NCBI GenBank assembly: GCA_947253885.1 | Contig: CAMYAO010000006.1 | Span: 54,770 to 118,769 of the forward strand | DNA: 64,000 bases | Source of the DNA: an uncultured Clostridium sp. | Lineage (GTDB): Bacteria; Bacillota; Clostridia; Lachnospirales; Lachnospiraceae | Direction of reading: 5' to 3' | Shown: positions 29,216-38,144 of the stretch, in pieces | Numbering within the stretch: position 1 is the stretch's first letter | Layout of the letters: each line of letters opens with the position of its first letter | Program-made: the position numbers and the translations under genes | The notes under the pieces: model-generated | Told to the model about the DNA's origin: nothing | The model's database searches: none | The model's input: only the letters and a program-made list of their open reading frames with translations

Positions 29216-29491
29216 ATGTTGGAAAAAGTGATGGATATAATAGAAAGACGAGTGAGACCGAAGCTGATGGAACACGAAGGTGATGTAAGGGTTTTGTCTA
29301 TCGATGACGGAATCTGTAAAGTTCAGCTGACCGGCAAATGCGCCGGTTGCCCGTCAGCATTTTTAACAACAGAGGAATTGATTGAGGCGGAGATTAAAGC
29401 GGAATGTCCGGAAATCAGACAGGTGGTACTGGTAGACAATACCAGTGAGGAGCTGATTGTATTTGCAAAGAAAATTCTGAGTCATAAATAG
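29216..29491 (+). CDS. NifU-like C-terminal domain Fe-S scaffold
   Basis: A 91-residue single-domain protein with the NifU/Nfu CxxC motif (GKCAGCPSA, residues about 41-48) that holds a transient [4Fe-4S] cluster for delivery to apoproteins. GGAGGACAGATC before ATG decides the start at 29216 over an in-frame ATG at 29168. Complete. It stands alone upstream of rpoN with 83 bases between. Confidence 0.88.
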   Translation: MLEKVMDIIERRVRPKLMEHEGDVRVLSIDDGICKVQLTGKCAGCPSAFLTTEELIEAEIKAECPEIRQVVLVDNTSEELIVFAKKILSHK

Positions 29492-29574
29492 AATTCTTAG
29501 TGGAGAATCTGTGAAAAATCCCGTATACTTTTTATATAAGGTATTGTTGGACTGGTGGTAGTATGGGAGAAAAA

Positions 29575-30933
29575 ATGGATTTATCAATTGAGTTAACACA
29601 GAAGCAGGTTATTACACAAAAAATGATACAGTCGATGGACATTCTTCAGATGAGCGCGACAGAACTGGAAGAGTTCATGGGAAAGGTATCGGAGGAAAAT
29701 CCGGTTATTGATCTGGTTGAATCAGAAACGGCGATTGAATCGGAAAAAGAAGCTTTTTTGCAAAGAAAGCTGGAGTGGCTGAATTCCACGGATATGCAAA
29801 ACAGGGTTTATTATGAGGATGATTACAGCCGGGAGGACGGACAATACAATCTGAAAGATATTCGGGAGGGAGATTCTTTGGCAGAGTATCTGCTGTCCCA
29901 GCTTCTGTTAAATACGTTTGATGATAAACAGGAGCGGATGATTCACTATATTATTGAGTCGTTGGATTCGAGGGGCTATTTTACAGATGATATAGAGGCG
30001 GCGGCAAAGTACTGCCATGCAGAGCCGGAGGAGTTTTTGGACTGTTTGAAATTGGTACAGCAGTTGGATCCGGCAGGTGTCGGTGCAAGAGATTTAAAAG
30101 AGTGTCTTTTGCTGCAGCTACATCGAAAAGAAGGGTATTCCGAACTGACGGAGCGGATTATACAGAATCATATGGAGGATCTGGCAAAGCACCATTTGAA
30201 CAAGATCGCAGAGAATTTACGCGCTCCCAAGGAACGGGTAACAGAATGCTGTCAGGAGATTATTGCCCTTAATCCAAAGCCGGGCAATTACTTTAACAGC
30301 AGGGAGACACTGCGTTATATCAGTCCGGATGCAATTGTCGTACTGTTGGAGAATGAGTTGCAGATTCTGGTAAATGAATATCAGTATCCGAGCTTTCAAA
30401 TCAATCCATACTATAAAAAATTATCTGAAACAACGACAGATAAAGAGACAAAGCGATATTTACAGGAAAAATTAAAGCAGATAAAGGATATTTCGGAAGG
30501 GATTCAGTTGCGAACCTCTATGCTTTCCAGAGTAATGAATGTGTTGGTAAAGCGTCAGTCTCGATTTTTTCTGACCGGTCCAGGGAATAAGGTTCCGATG
30601 CAGTTGGCAGACATTGCACAGGAGACGGGGCTGTCCCTTTCTACGATCAGCCGGACACTTCGGAGTAAATACCTGCAATGTACCTGGGGGGTATATCCGT
30701 TAAAATATTTTTTGACGTCGGCAGTAGAGGCATCGGATGGACAGGTGCAGACTCCGGAAGCACTGAAAGCGGCGATTCAAACGATTATTGAAAAAGAAGA
30801 TAAAAAGAAGCCGTACAGTGACGAGGGGATTCGAAAGAAACTGCAAGAAGATGGGATACAATTGGCAAGAAGAACGATCAACAAATACCGTACGGAGTTG
30901 GGAATACCGGACAGATCCGGACGGAAAATATAA
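29575..30933 (+). CDS. rpoN: RNA polymerase sigma-54 factor
   Basis: About 452 residues with all three regions: Gln/Leu-rich activator-responsive N-terminus (QKQVITQKMIQSMDILQMS), core-binding domain, helix-turn-helix (LSLSTISRTLRSKYL) and the RpoN box (ARRTINKYR) that reads the -24 element. ATG at 29575 has GGGAG six bases upstream; the ATG at 29563 gives four extra residues. It appears intact although the only sigma-54 activator in the window is a fragment. Confidence 0.95.
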   Translation: MDLSIELTQKQVITQKMIQSMDILQMSATELEEFMGKVSEENPVIDLVESETAIESEKEAFLQRKLEWLNSTDMQNRVYYEDDYSREDGQYNLKDIREGDSLAEYLLSQLLLNTFDDKQERMIHYIIESLDSRGYFTDDIEAAAKYCHAEPEEFLDCLKLVQQLDPAGVGARDLKECLLLQLHRKEGYSELTERIIQNHMEDLAKHHLNKIAENLRAPKERVTECCQEIIALNPKPGNYFNSRETLRYISPDAIVVLLENELQILVNEYQYPSFQINPYYKKLSETTTDKETKRYLQEKLKQIKDISEGIQLRTSMLSRVMNVLVKRQSRFFLTGPGNKVPMQLADIAQETGLSLSTISRTLRSKYLQCTWGVYPLKYFLTSAVEASDGQVQTPEALKAAIQTIIEKEDKKKPYSDEGIRKKLQEDGIQLARRTINKYRTELGIPDRSGRKI

Positions 30934-31046
30934 AAATGCATAACGTTATGTCGAGATGCTATAGCAGGATGGGGGAAATGTATTGTGAATCCTTGAGGAG
31001 ATAGTACAATAATTGTAGACGTACTTAGATGTTAAGGAAGAACTAT

Positions 31047-31403
31047 ATGGCAGGTTATAAAATCACAAAAAAGAACGAGGTTTATTCTTATACGGCGCCG
31101 GGACATAATGAATGTAAATGTACCAGATTGCATGATCCACAGGATGTGGAAGGTGGAAAATTAGTAAACGGATTAACACATTTCTTACCTAACGGAGGAG
31201 GAACCGATTTTGCGGCAAATCCGTTAGAGTCGATCTATTACATTATTAGCGGAACTATGAAATTTAAAGGGGAAGATGGTATAGAGACTATTTTAGAGGC
31301 AGGTGACAGTGTTCATATTGCTCCGAATTCTCCGAAATGTGTCGAAAATGTAGGTACCGAAACGGCGCAGATGTTGGTTGTTTTATTACTGCCGGCACAA
31401 TAA
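31047..31403 (+). CDS. Cupin-domain protein
   Basis: A single-domain cupin of about 118 residues with the two conserved beta-barrel motifs in degenerate form (PLESIYYIISGTMKFKGEDG and AGDSVHIAPNSPKCVENVG). The metal-binding histidines of motif 1 are largely replaced, so an enzymatic role is uncertain; binding or sensing of a small molecule is equally possible. AAGGAAG before ATG at 31047 favours this start over 31029. Terminator follows. Confidence 0.75.
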   Translation: MAGYKITKKNEVYSYTAPGHNECKCTRLHDPQDVEGGKLVNGLTHFLPNGGGTDFAANPLESIYYIISGTMKFKGEDGIETILEAGDSVHIAPNSPKCVENVGTETAQMLVVLLLPAQ

Positions 31404-31423
31404 AAATACAGGAATATTCAAAA

Positions 31424-31454
31424 AAGAAGCTGTTGGTGTGAACAGCTTCTTTTT
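31424..31454 (+). terminator. Rho-independent terminator after the cupin gene
   Basis: AAGAAGCTGTT (31424-31434) pairs with AACAGCTTCTT, followed by TTT. Confidence 0.85.
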
Positions 31455-31499
31455 CATATCCTCTTATTTAAGGTTAAGAAAGGATTTTACGGAGAAAAC

Positions 31500-32078
31500 A
31501 TGAACGGGATAAAGGAAATTATATGGGTGGAAAAAATGAAAAACGTATCTATGGAGAAGTGCTTAGACCCGGAACGAAAACACCGGTTCCTCTTCTAATC
31601 TTTTCTCATGAGTTGGGATTTGACCATAGATCCGGTTCCGTATATGAAACACTGGTGCTTCGTTTGGGGATGGCATTTTATGCTTTTGATTTTTGTGGAG
31701 GTTCTGTGAACGGAAATAAAAGTGACGGAAAACCCGATCAGATGACGGTGATGACGGAGGTTTCCGATTTAGAAGCAGTTCTGTCGGCTGCAAAAATCTG
31801 GGATTTTGTAGACACGGATCGAATCATCTTAATGGGAGAAAGCCAGAACGGCGTGGTAGCTTCTATTACAGCGAATCGGCATGCAGAGGATATTTGTGCG
31901 CTAATCCTGCTATATCCAGCATTTTTAATCCATGCCGATAACAGGAGAAAATATCAGAAATTAGAAAATGTTCCGAGTAAGGTGGGATTGCTGGGAGATT
32001 GGATTGAGGTAGGGCGTTCTTATGTAGAAGCGATGTGGGAGTTTGATGTCTATCAGGATATGCCGTCTTTTTCAAATG
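31500..32078 (+). pseudogene. Alpha/beta hydrolase, frameshifted and 3' truncated
   Basis: The likely original start is ATG 31500 after GGAGAAAAC (MNGIKEIIWVEK). An A6 run at 31531-31536 shifts the frame; the body then reads EKRIYGEVLRPG, LLIFSHELG (oxyanion region) and the nucleophile elbow GESQNG in the frame starting at 31523. Homology ends near FDVYQDM, before the catalytic Asp and His, where the sequence changes into a phosphotriesterase fragment. Two independent lesions, so no functional enzyme. Confidence 0.75.
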
Positions 32079-32438
32079 TGCGGGAATACGGATATTGCTT
32101 ATCATAAACAGGTATTGAGTCAGGGGGTCTATGTGAATTTAGATCGCTTCGGTCTGGAGGGAGCTCTCTTTGGAACTCCGACAGATGAAGAACGGGTAAC
32201 CCTGATAGAAGAAATCATTGCGGCAGGTTATGAGGATAAGATTCTGTTGGGACATGACAGTGTAAATGTGCAGCTCGGCAGACCGAATATCATGACTGAT
32301 TTTATGAAAGATGCAATGAAACATGCACACATTGGAGATTTAGGAGAAAATGTGATTCCAGAAATGCGGAGAAGAGGATTTGATGAGAATAAAATTGAAA
32401 TCTTGTTTGTAAAAAACCCAGAACGTTTTTTTGAATAA
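32079..32438 (+). pseudogene. Phosphotriesterase-family hydrolase, C-terminal fragment
   Basis: A frame different from the hydrolase carries GNTDIAYHKQVLSQGVYVNLDRFG and LLGHDSVNVQLGRP, the C-terminal half of the phosphotriesterase-related amidohydrolases, including the metal-ligand Asp of the GHD block. The N-terminal HxH and the carbamylated lysine region are missing. The joint to the alpha/beta hydrolase (about 32060-32080) is a deletion fusion of two genes. Confidence 0.8.
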
Positions 32439-32454
32439 GGAGTAAGGATATCAG

Positions 32455-32972
32455 ATGAGTAAAAAAGCGATTATTTGTTTTTCCCTCTGGACCAGTTGCT
32501 TTTCGGCATTGTTCTATTTTGTTTACGGGTTTTTACCATTTGGTATCGGTTGGATGATGTTTGTTTGTCTGGGGGGTATTTTTTGGAATGGGCTTATCTC
32601 TGGGAGATACACCGGCGTTATTGTTGTCCTCCTATTGCGGAATTTTATGGAGATTGTTTGACTTTTTTTCTAATCGGACTTTTGATGAAAACGGGGATCG
32701 GAAGTGCGGCTTCCAATTTTATTGCGATTACGCTTGGAACTACTATTACGATGGCAATACATTTGGGACCGCTAAGCAGAACGCCTTTACGCCATATGCC
32801 GATCATTTTTGCAGGAGTATGCCTGACCTTTTCTCAGGGAGGAAAGAATCTGTTGGGAGTGGCAGTTACGTTTGCATTCGGAATGGCACTATGTGCGGTT
32901 TGTTTTACCGGTCAGATGATTTTTATAAAAAAATTTCCTCAGGAACAAGAGATGATATTAGAAAAGGAGTAA
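32455..32972 (+). pseudogene. DUF1097-type membrane protein, two frameshifts
   Basis: Three frames are needed: MSKKAIICFSLWTSC... to about 32580, FFGMGLSLGDTPALLLSSYCG to about 32640, then LTFFLIGLLMKTGIG... to the stop. Together they make a membrane protein of about 165 residues with five or six hydrophobic segments resembling DUF1097 proteins. GGAGTAAGGATATCAG precedes ATG. It overlaps nothing and ends three bases before the dehydrogenase gene. Confidence 0.65.
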
Positions 32973-32975
32973 TTG

Positions 32976-33590
32976 ATGGCAAATTATAAAGTAGCATTTG
33001 TAGGTGCGGGAATTATCGGATCAGGATTGGCATCCAATGCAATTTTAAAAGACATGGAGGTCAGTATCTTTGCATTAAATAAGGAAGAAGAAAAACAGAT
33101 TCATATAACATTAGAACAAATTTTTGACATTATGATAGAAGCCGGAGCAACTTCAAAGGCGGAAGTGGATGAAAAAAAGGCAAAAGAAATTTATGAGTCA
33201 ATGGGAAAAGTACCGGTCGTATGTCAGAAGGAAATCAACGGATTTATTGTAAACCGACTTTCCTGGGCAGCATTAGATGCGGCAAAGGAAAGTGTAGCGG
33301 ACGGGGTGTGCTCGGTCGAAGATATGGATAAAGCAATTATGTACGGTCCGGGTCTAAGAATGGCAGTTACCGGCCAGATTTTAACAATCAGTCTGGGAGT
33401 GCAGGGCGGTTATCGTGAAGCAGCCAAAAAATACGGGAAAGAACCGGATCCGGTTGATTTGATTTTGGCAGACGGTGTAGACGAACAGATTAAGAACAGA
33501 GCTCCGGAGGAAGGGCAGACAGTAGAGGAAGTCATTCGTTGGAGAGATAAGATGTTTGTGAAGATATTAAAATTATTCGGTAAATTTTAA
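32976..33590 (+). pseudogene. 3-hydroxyacyl-CoA dehydrogenase-like protein with a large internal deletion
   Basis: The 204-residue frame starts with the Rossmann dinucleotide loop (VGAGIIGSGLAS), then after EAGATSKAE jumps to EIYESMGKVPVVCQKEINGFIVNRL of the C-terminal domain. About 80-100 residues are absent, including the second half of the NAD domain and the catalytic His region (GHPYNP in homologues). The deletion is in frame, so a protein could be made but should be inactive. ATG 32976 follows AAAAGGAG. Confidence 0.8.
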
Positions 33591-33603
33591 CCCTCAATAC
33601 TAA

Positions 33604-33639
33604 AACGGCGCAACAGATATTTCTGTTGTGCCGTTTTTA
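33604..33639 (+). terminator. Rho-independent terminator
   Basis: AACGGCGCAACAGA (33604-33617) pairs with TCTGTTGTGCCGTT (33622-33635), followed by TTTT. Confidence 0.9.
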
Positions 33640-33747
33640 ATATTTCCGGTACATAAACAGACTTCCAATTCATTTTTATTTATGCTATACTATTCTAAAT
33701 GCATAAATATGCAATAGAAAAAATGAATATTAATAGAAAGGGAAACT

Positions 33748-35268
33748 ATGAGTAAGATGAAAAGATGGCTGCTGATGCTGGTAGTGATGGTGATTGCAAC
33801 CTCAGGGGTGGCACTGTCCGGTACCAATATTGTACAAGCCAAGGCAAAAACTGTTGCTTCTAAAAAAGATCTGTCGGGAGCAAAGATCGGAGTACAGTTG
33901 GGTACTACCGGTGATATTTACTGTTCCGACTATGAAAAGGACGGTTCCGGTACAAAAGTGGAGCGTTATAACAAAGGAGCAGATGCAATCCAGGCTTTGA
34001 CACAAGGAAAGATCGATGCGGTGGTAATTGACGAACAGCCGGCAAAAGCATTTGTGGAAAAGAATGCATCTTTGAAGATTCTGAAAGAAGAATTTGTAAA
34101 AGAGGATTATGCACTCGTATTGGCAAAAGGTGATACAGAATTACTTAAAAAAGTAAATAGTGCACTGGAACAGCTAAAGAAAGAGGGCATGCTTTCCAAG
34201 ATTGTAGATAATTATATCGGAACAAAAAAAGGAACACTTCCTTATAACAAGAAGCAGGTTTCAAGAGAAAACGGGACTCTGACAGTAGGAACCAATGCAG
34301 AGTTTCCTCCGTATGAATTCTATAGAGGCAATCGTATTACCGGAATTGATATGGATATTATGCAGGCGATCTGTGATAAATTGGGAATGGAACTGAAAAT
34401 TCAGGATATGCAGTTTGATTCTATTATTACGGCTGTTTCTACCGGAAAAGTAAATATCGGTGCGGCCGGATTTACCGTAACCGAAGAGCGTAAGAAAAAT
34501 GTGAATTTTTCTGACAGTTACGCAACTTCCAAGCAGGTAATTATTGTAAAAGATACCTCGCTAGCTGGAGCAGATAAAAAGCAGAGTTTTGTAAGCAAGC
34601 TGAAGCAAAATTTTGTACAGGACGGTAATTATAAATACTTACTGAAGGGTTTGGGAAACACTCTGCTGATTACAGTATTTGCTGTTCTGATCGGTATTAT
34701 ATTCGGTTTCATTCTGGCAATGATTCGGACCAACCATGATCGAAACGGAAAATTAAAAGTTTTGAATACACTTGCAAAAATATATCTGGGAGTGATTCGG
34801 GGAACTCCGGTCATGGTACAGTTATTGATTATCTATTATGTTATTTTTGCAAGTGTCAATATGAATAAAATATTGATTGCAATTATCGCATTCGGTTTAA
34901 ACTCGGCAGCTTATGTGGCAGAGATCATCCGTTCCGGAATTATGGCGGTAGATGACGGACAGTTTGAGGCGGCGAGAAGTCTCGGTTTAAATTACGGTCA
35001 GACAATGCGTTCTGTTATTATGCCGCAGGCGATAAAAAATATTTTGCCGGCACTTGGAAATGAATTTATTTCCTTATTAAAAGAAACTTCTATCAGCGGT
35101 TATATCGGATTGATTGACCTGACAAAGGGTGGAGATATTATTCGAAGCACAACTTTTGAAGCACTCTTGCCATTAATTACAGTAGCATTGATCTATCTGG
35201 TATTAGTTTTGATCTTAAGCAAGGGAGTTTCTGTATTAGAGAGGAGACTACGTAAAAATGAGCGATAA
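33748..35268 (+). CDS. Amino-acid ABC transporter: binding domain in permuted order fused to the permease
   Basis: After a signal peptide (LLMLVVMVIATSGVAL) come, in this order: the second half of a polar amino-acid binding protein (LSGAKIGVQLGTTGD, residue about 42, to YIGTKKG, about 160), then the first half (LTVGTNAEFPPYEFY, about 178, to SKQVIIVK, about 268), then a HisM/GlnP-type permease domain with the EAA loop (EAARSLGLNYGQTMRSV, about 409). In ordinary binding proteins the halves are in the opposite order. The sequence may be a circular permutant that still closes the two lobes, or the product of an in-frame deletion in a tandem SBD-SBD-permease protein. It overlaps the ATPase gene by 11 bases; one frame, no lesions. 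Confidence 0.85.
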   Translation: MSKMKRWLLMLVVMVIATSGVALSGTNIVQAKAKTVASKKDLSGAKIGVQLGTTGDIYCSDYEKDGSGTKVERYNKGADAIQALTQGKIDAVVIDEQPAKAFVEKNASLKILKEEFVKEDYALVLAKGDTELLKKVNSALEQLKKEGMLSKIVDNYIGTKKGTLPYNKKQVSRENGTLTVGTNAEFPPYEFYRGNRITGIDMDIMQAICDKLGMELKIQDMQFDSIITAVSTGKVNIGAAGFTVTEERKKNVNFSDSYATSKQVIIVKDTSLAGADKKQSFVSKLKQNFVQDGNYKYLLKGLGNTLLITVFAVLIGIIFGFILAMIRTNHDRNGKLKVLNTLAKIYLGVIRGTPVMVQLLIIYYVIFASVNMNKILIAIIAFGLNSAAYVAEIIRSGIMAVDDGQFEAARSLGLNYGQTMRSVIMPQAIKNILPALGNEFISLLKETSISGYIGLIDLTKGGDIIRSTTFEALLPLITVALIYLVLVLILSKGVSVLERRLRKNER

Positions 35269-35998
35269 TACAGTGTTGTTAGAGGTAAAGGATTTACATA
35301 AATCTTTTCAGAAAAACGAGGTATTAAAGGGAATCTCCACTTCTGTAAAAAAAGGAGATGTACTGGCATTGATCGGACCTTCCGGATGTGGAAAATCCAC
35401 CTTTTTGCGTTCTCTGAATCTTTTAGAGACGCCTACTTCCGGACAGATTTATTTTGAAGGAACTTGTATTACCGATACGGGAGTGGATGTAAATAAAATC
35501 CGTGAAAAGATCGGAATGGTATTTCAGCAGTACAATCTATTTGAAAATTTAACCATTATAAAGAATATTATGCTTGCTCCGGTAAAACTCGGAAAGCTGA
35601 CAGAGCCGCAGGCAAGGGAAAAAGCAATGGAACTTCTGGAGAGAATCGGATTGGCGGACAAGGCAGAGGCGTATCCCGCACAGTTGTCCGGCGGACAAAA
35701 GCAGCGTGTTGCAATTATACGTTCTTTGGCGATGGATCCGGATATTATTTTATTTGATGAGCCGACTTCCGCATTGGATCCGGAAATGGTAGGAGAAGTA
35801 TTGGCACTGATGAAAGAGCTGGCGACAGACGGAATGACCATGGTAGTGGTAACGCATGAAATGGGCTTTGCGAGAGAGGTTGCAAATCGCGTTATGTTCA
35901 TTAATGAAGGAGTGATTCAGGAAGAGGCGGAGCCGGAAGAGATTTTCGATCACCCGAAGAGTATACGTTTACAAGAGTTTTTAAGCAAGGTATTGTAA
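35258..35998 (+). CDS. Polar amino-acid ABC transporter ATPase (GlnQ-like)
   Basis: A complete 246-residue ATPase of the polar amino-acid uptake family: Walker A GPSGCGKST, Q-loop VFQQYNLF, signature LSGGQKQRVAI, Walker B ILFDEPTSALDPE and the H-loop VTHEMGFAREVA. It works with the overlapping binding-protein/permease fusion to import an amino acid across the membrane at the cost of ATP. Translationally coupled (ATG inside the end of the previous gene). Confidence 0.95.
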   Translation: MSDNTVLLEVKDLHKSFQKNEVLKGISTSVKKGDVLALIGPSGCGKSTFLRSLNLLETPTSGQIYFEGTCITDTGVDVNKIREKIGMVFQQYNLFENLTIIKNIMLAPVKLGKLTEPQAREKAMELLERIGLADKAEAYPAQLSGGQKQRVAIIRSLAMDPDIILFDEPTSALDPEMVGEVLALMKELATDGMTMVVVTHEMGFAREVANRVMFINEGVIQEEAEPEEIFDHPKSIRLQEFLSKVL

Positions 35999-36071
35999 GG
36001 TCTTATTTAAAATTCACATAAATAAAGGTGTTTTTATGGTTTTTTAATGCAAAACCTATATTGTGATATAA

Positions 36072-36458
36072 ATGACAAACAATCTTATCCTACCGGCAAT
36101 TATAATTAATGCTTGTCTTGCGTATGTAGTTACTTTTTTGGTAAATATGTTTGTACCTGCTCCGAAATGAGGATTTAAATTTGCATCGAAGTTTGCAAAA
36201 CCGGGTATACTGGGCTTCGGAATCGCGATCAATATTTTTATCGCATTTGTTTTTGTAGTAATCCTGGATACCGTAATGACAGCATTCGGAATTTATGTGT
36301 TCGGATCGGGAGCACCGGCAATCGGATATATCATGGCATTGTTAACCGGATTTATTCCATGCTATATTCCGACTTTGATTATTGCATTCTTCTGGGATCC
36401 GATTTCAGATCGTTTATCAAGAAAGATTGTAAATGAGCCGGCACCTGAAATGAGATAA
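36072..36458 (+). pseudogene. Small membrane protein, in-frame TGA
   Basis: A 129-codon frame (MTNNLILPAIIINACLAYV...) interrupted by TGA at 36168-36170 (FVPAPK*GFKFASK). Both sides are hydrophobic and read as one protein with about three membrane spans and a charged C-terminus (DPISDRLSRK). I do not recognise the family. No clear ribosome site precedes the ATG. Confidence 0.5.
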
Positions 36459-36472
36459 ATAGTTAAAAAAGG

Positions 36473-36500
36473 AAGCGACTGAGGTTGTTTCTTTTTTTTC
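36473..36500 (+). terminator. Rho-independent terminator (G-T rich stem)
   Basis: GAAGCGAC (36473-36480) pairs with GTTGTTTC (36485-36492) through two G-T pairs, followed by eight T. Confidence 0.6.
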
Positions 36501-36583
36501 TGTCTTTTTTACATATCGGTAATGCTTGTAGCGCTTTGAAAAATTTTGGTATAATATAGTCAGAAAAAACAGGTAGGTAAGAT

Positions 36584-38140
36584 ATGAGTATATTAAATGT
36601 AGAGCACTTATCTCAGGGCTTCGGAGATCGTGCTATTTTTGATAATGTCTCTTTTCGATTGTTAAAAGGAGAGCATGTCGGTCTGATCGGTGCAAACGGA
36701 GAAGGAAAATCCACTTTTATGAATATTATTACCGGAAAATTAATTCCGGATGAAGGTAAGGTGGAATGGGCAAAGAACGTAAAGGTGGGTTATTTAGATC
36801 AGCATGCAATATTGCAAAAGGGAATGACGGTAGAGTCTGTTTTAAAAAGCGCATTTGATGAGCTTTTTGAGATGGAACGGCATATGAATCAAATCTATGA
36901 GAAAATGGGGGATTGTACTCCGGAGGAAATGGAACAATATCTGGAAGAAACCGGAACGATACAGGATTTGTTAAGCAATCGGGATTTTTACATGATAGAT
37001 GCCAAAGTAGAAGAGATTGCCAGGGCATTGGGTTTATCCGATCTGGGGCTGCAGCGGGATGTGACAGATTTAAGCGGAGGACAGAGGACAAAGGTATTAT
37101 TGGGAAAACTGCTGCTGGAAAAGCCGGATATTCTCTTGCTGGATGAGCCGACCAATTATCTGGATGCAGAGCATATTAACTGGCTGACAAGGTATTTACA
37201 GGAATATGAAAATGCATTTATCCTGATTTCTCATGATATTCCGTTTTTAAATTCTGTAATCGATCTGATTTATCATATGGATCAGCAGCAGTTAAACCGC
37301 TATGTTGGAGATTATGACAAGTTTGTTGAAGTATACGAAATGAAAAAAGCACAGCAGGAAGCGGCATTTAAAAAACAACAGAAAGAGATTGCACAGCTGA
37401 AAGATTTTGTGGCACGGAATAAAGCAAGGGTTGCAACCAGGAATATGGCAATGTCCCGTCAAAAAAAACTGGATAATATGGAACTGATCGGACAGGTACA
37501 GGAAAAGCCGAAGCCGGAGTTTTCTTTTGAGGTATCCAGAACACCGGGAAGATATCTGTTTATAACAAAGGAGCTGGTAATCGGTTATGAAGAGCCCCTT
37601 TCAAAGCCACTGGACATAAAGATGGAGAGAGGTCAGCGAATTATTTTGACCGGAGCAAACGGAATAGGAAAATCTACTTTATTAAAGAGTCTGTTAGGAT
37701 TGATTTGTCCGTTATCGGGAGAAGTAGAGCAGGGTGATTATCTGGAGATCGGCTATTTTGAACAGGAGACGGATCCGGGAATCGAGACGACTTGTCTGGA
37801 GGAGATCTGGCAGGAGTTTCCGGCTTATACACAATATGAGGTGCGTTCTGCACTGGCAAAATGCGGATTGACTACAAAGCATATAGAAAGCAAGGTAAAG
37901 GTTTTAAGCGGTGGAGAGCAGGCAAAGGTACGGCTTTGCAAGCTGATGAATCGGCCATCCAATCTTTTGGTTTTGGACGAACCGACTAATCATTTGGATG
38001 TGGATGCGAAAGATGCTCTATTGCAGGCTTTGCTGGAATATAAAGGGAGTATTTTGATGGTGTGCCACGAGCCGGAATTCTATGAACAACTGGGAGGACA
38101 GATCTGGGATTGTTCACAATGGACAACAAAATTAGTGTAG
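36584..38140 (+). CDS. ABC-F family ATPase
   Basis: Two ABC cassettes without membrane segments in 518 residues, the ABC-F layout (YbiT/EttA relatives that act on ribosomes). Cassette 1: GANGEGKST, LSGGQRTKV, LLLDEPTNYLD. Cassette 2: GANGIGKST, LSGGEQAKVRL, LVLDEPTNHLD. The inter-domain linker (KKAQQEAAFKKQQKEIAQLK) is charged and helical as in the family. Possible roles are translational regulation or ribosome protection; no resistance phenotype can be read from the sequence. The PTS-like gene follows after four bases. Confidence 0.93.
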   Translation: MSILNVEHLSQGFGDRAIFDNVSFRLLKGEHVGLIGANGEGKSTFMNIITGKLIPDEGKVEWAKNVKVGYLDQHAILQKGMTVESVLKSAFDELFEMERHMNQIYEKMGDCTPEEMEQYLEETGTIQDLLSNRDFYMIDAKVEEIARALGLSDLGLQRDVTDLSGGQRTKVLLGKLLLEKPDILLLDEPTNYLDAEHINWLTRYLQEYENAFILISHDIPFLNSVIDLIYHMDQQQLNRYVGDYDKFVEVYEMKKAQQEAAFKKQQKEIAQLKDFVARNKARVATRNMAMSRQKKLDNMELIGQVQEKPKPEFSFEVSRTPGRYLFITKELVIGYEEPLSKPLDIKMERGQRIILTGANGIGKSTLLKSLLGLICPLSGEVEQGDYLEIGYFEQETDPGIETTCLEEIWQEFPAYTQYEVRSALAKCGLTTKHIESKVKVLSGGEQAKVRLCKLMNRPSNLLVLDEPTNHLDVDAKDALLQALLEYKGSILMVCHEPEFYEQLGGQIWDCSQWTTKLV

Positions 38141-38144
38141 GCAG

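Noticed and set aside
13648..36170. TGA reassigned to Trp or another amino acid
   Set aside because: The intact gene 50686-51402 ends with TGA in an ATGA stop-start overlap, and the reductase-methyltransferase gene ends with TGA at 9981; the TGA-bearing genes also carry other lesions in several cases.
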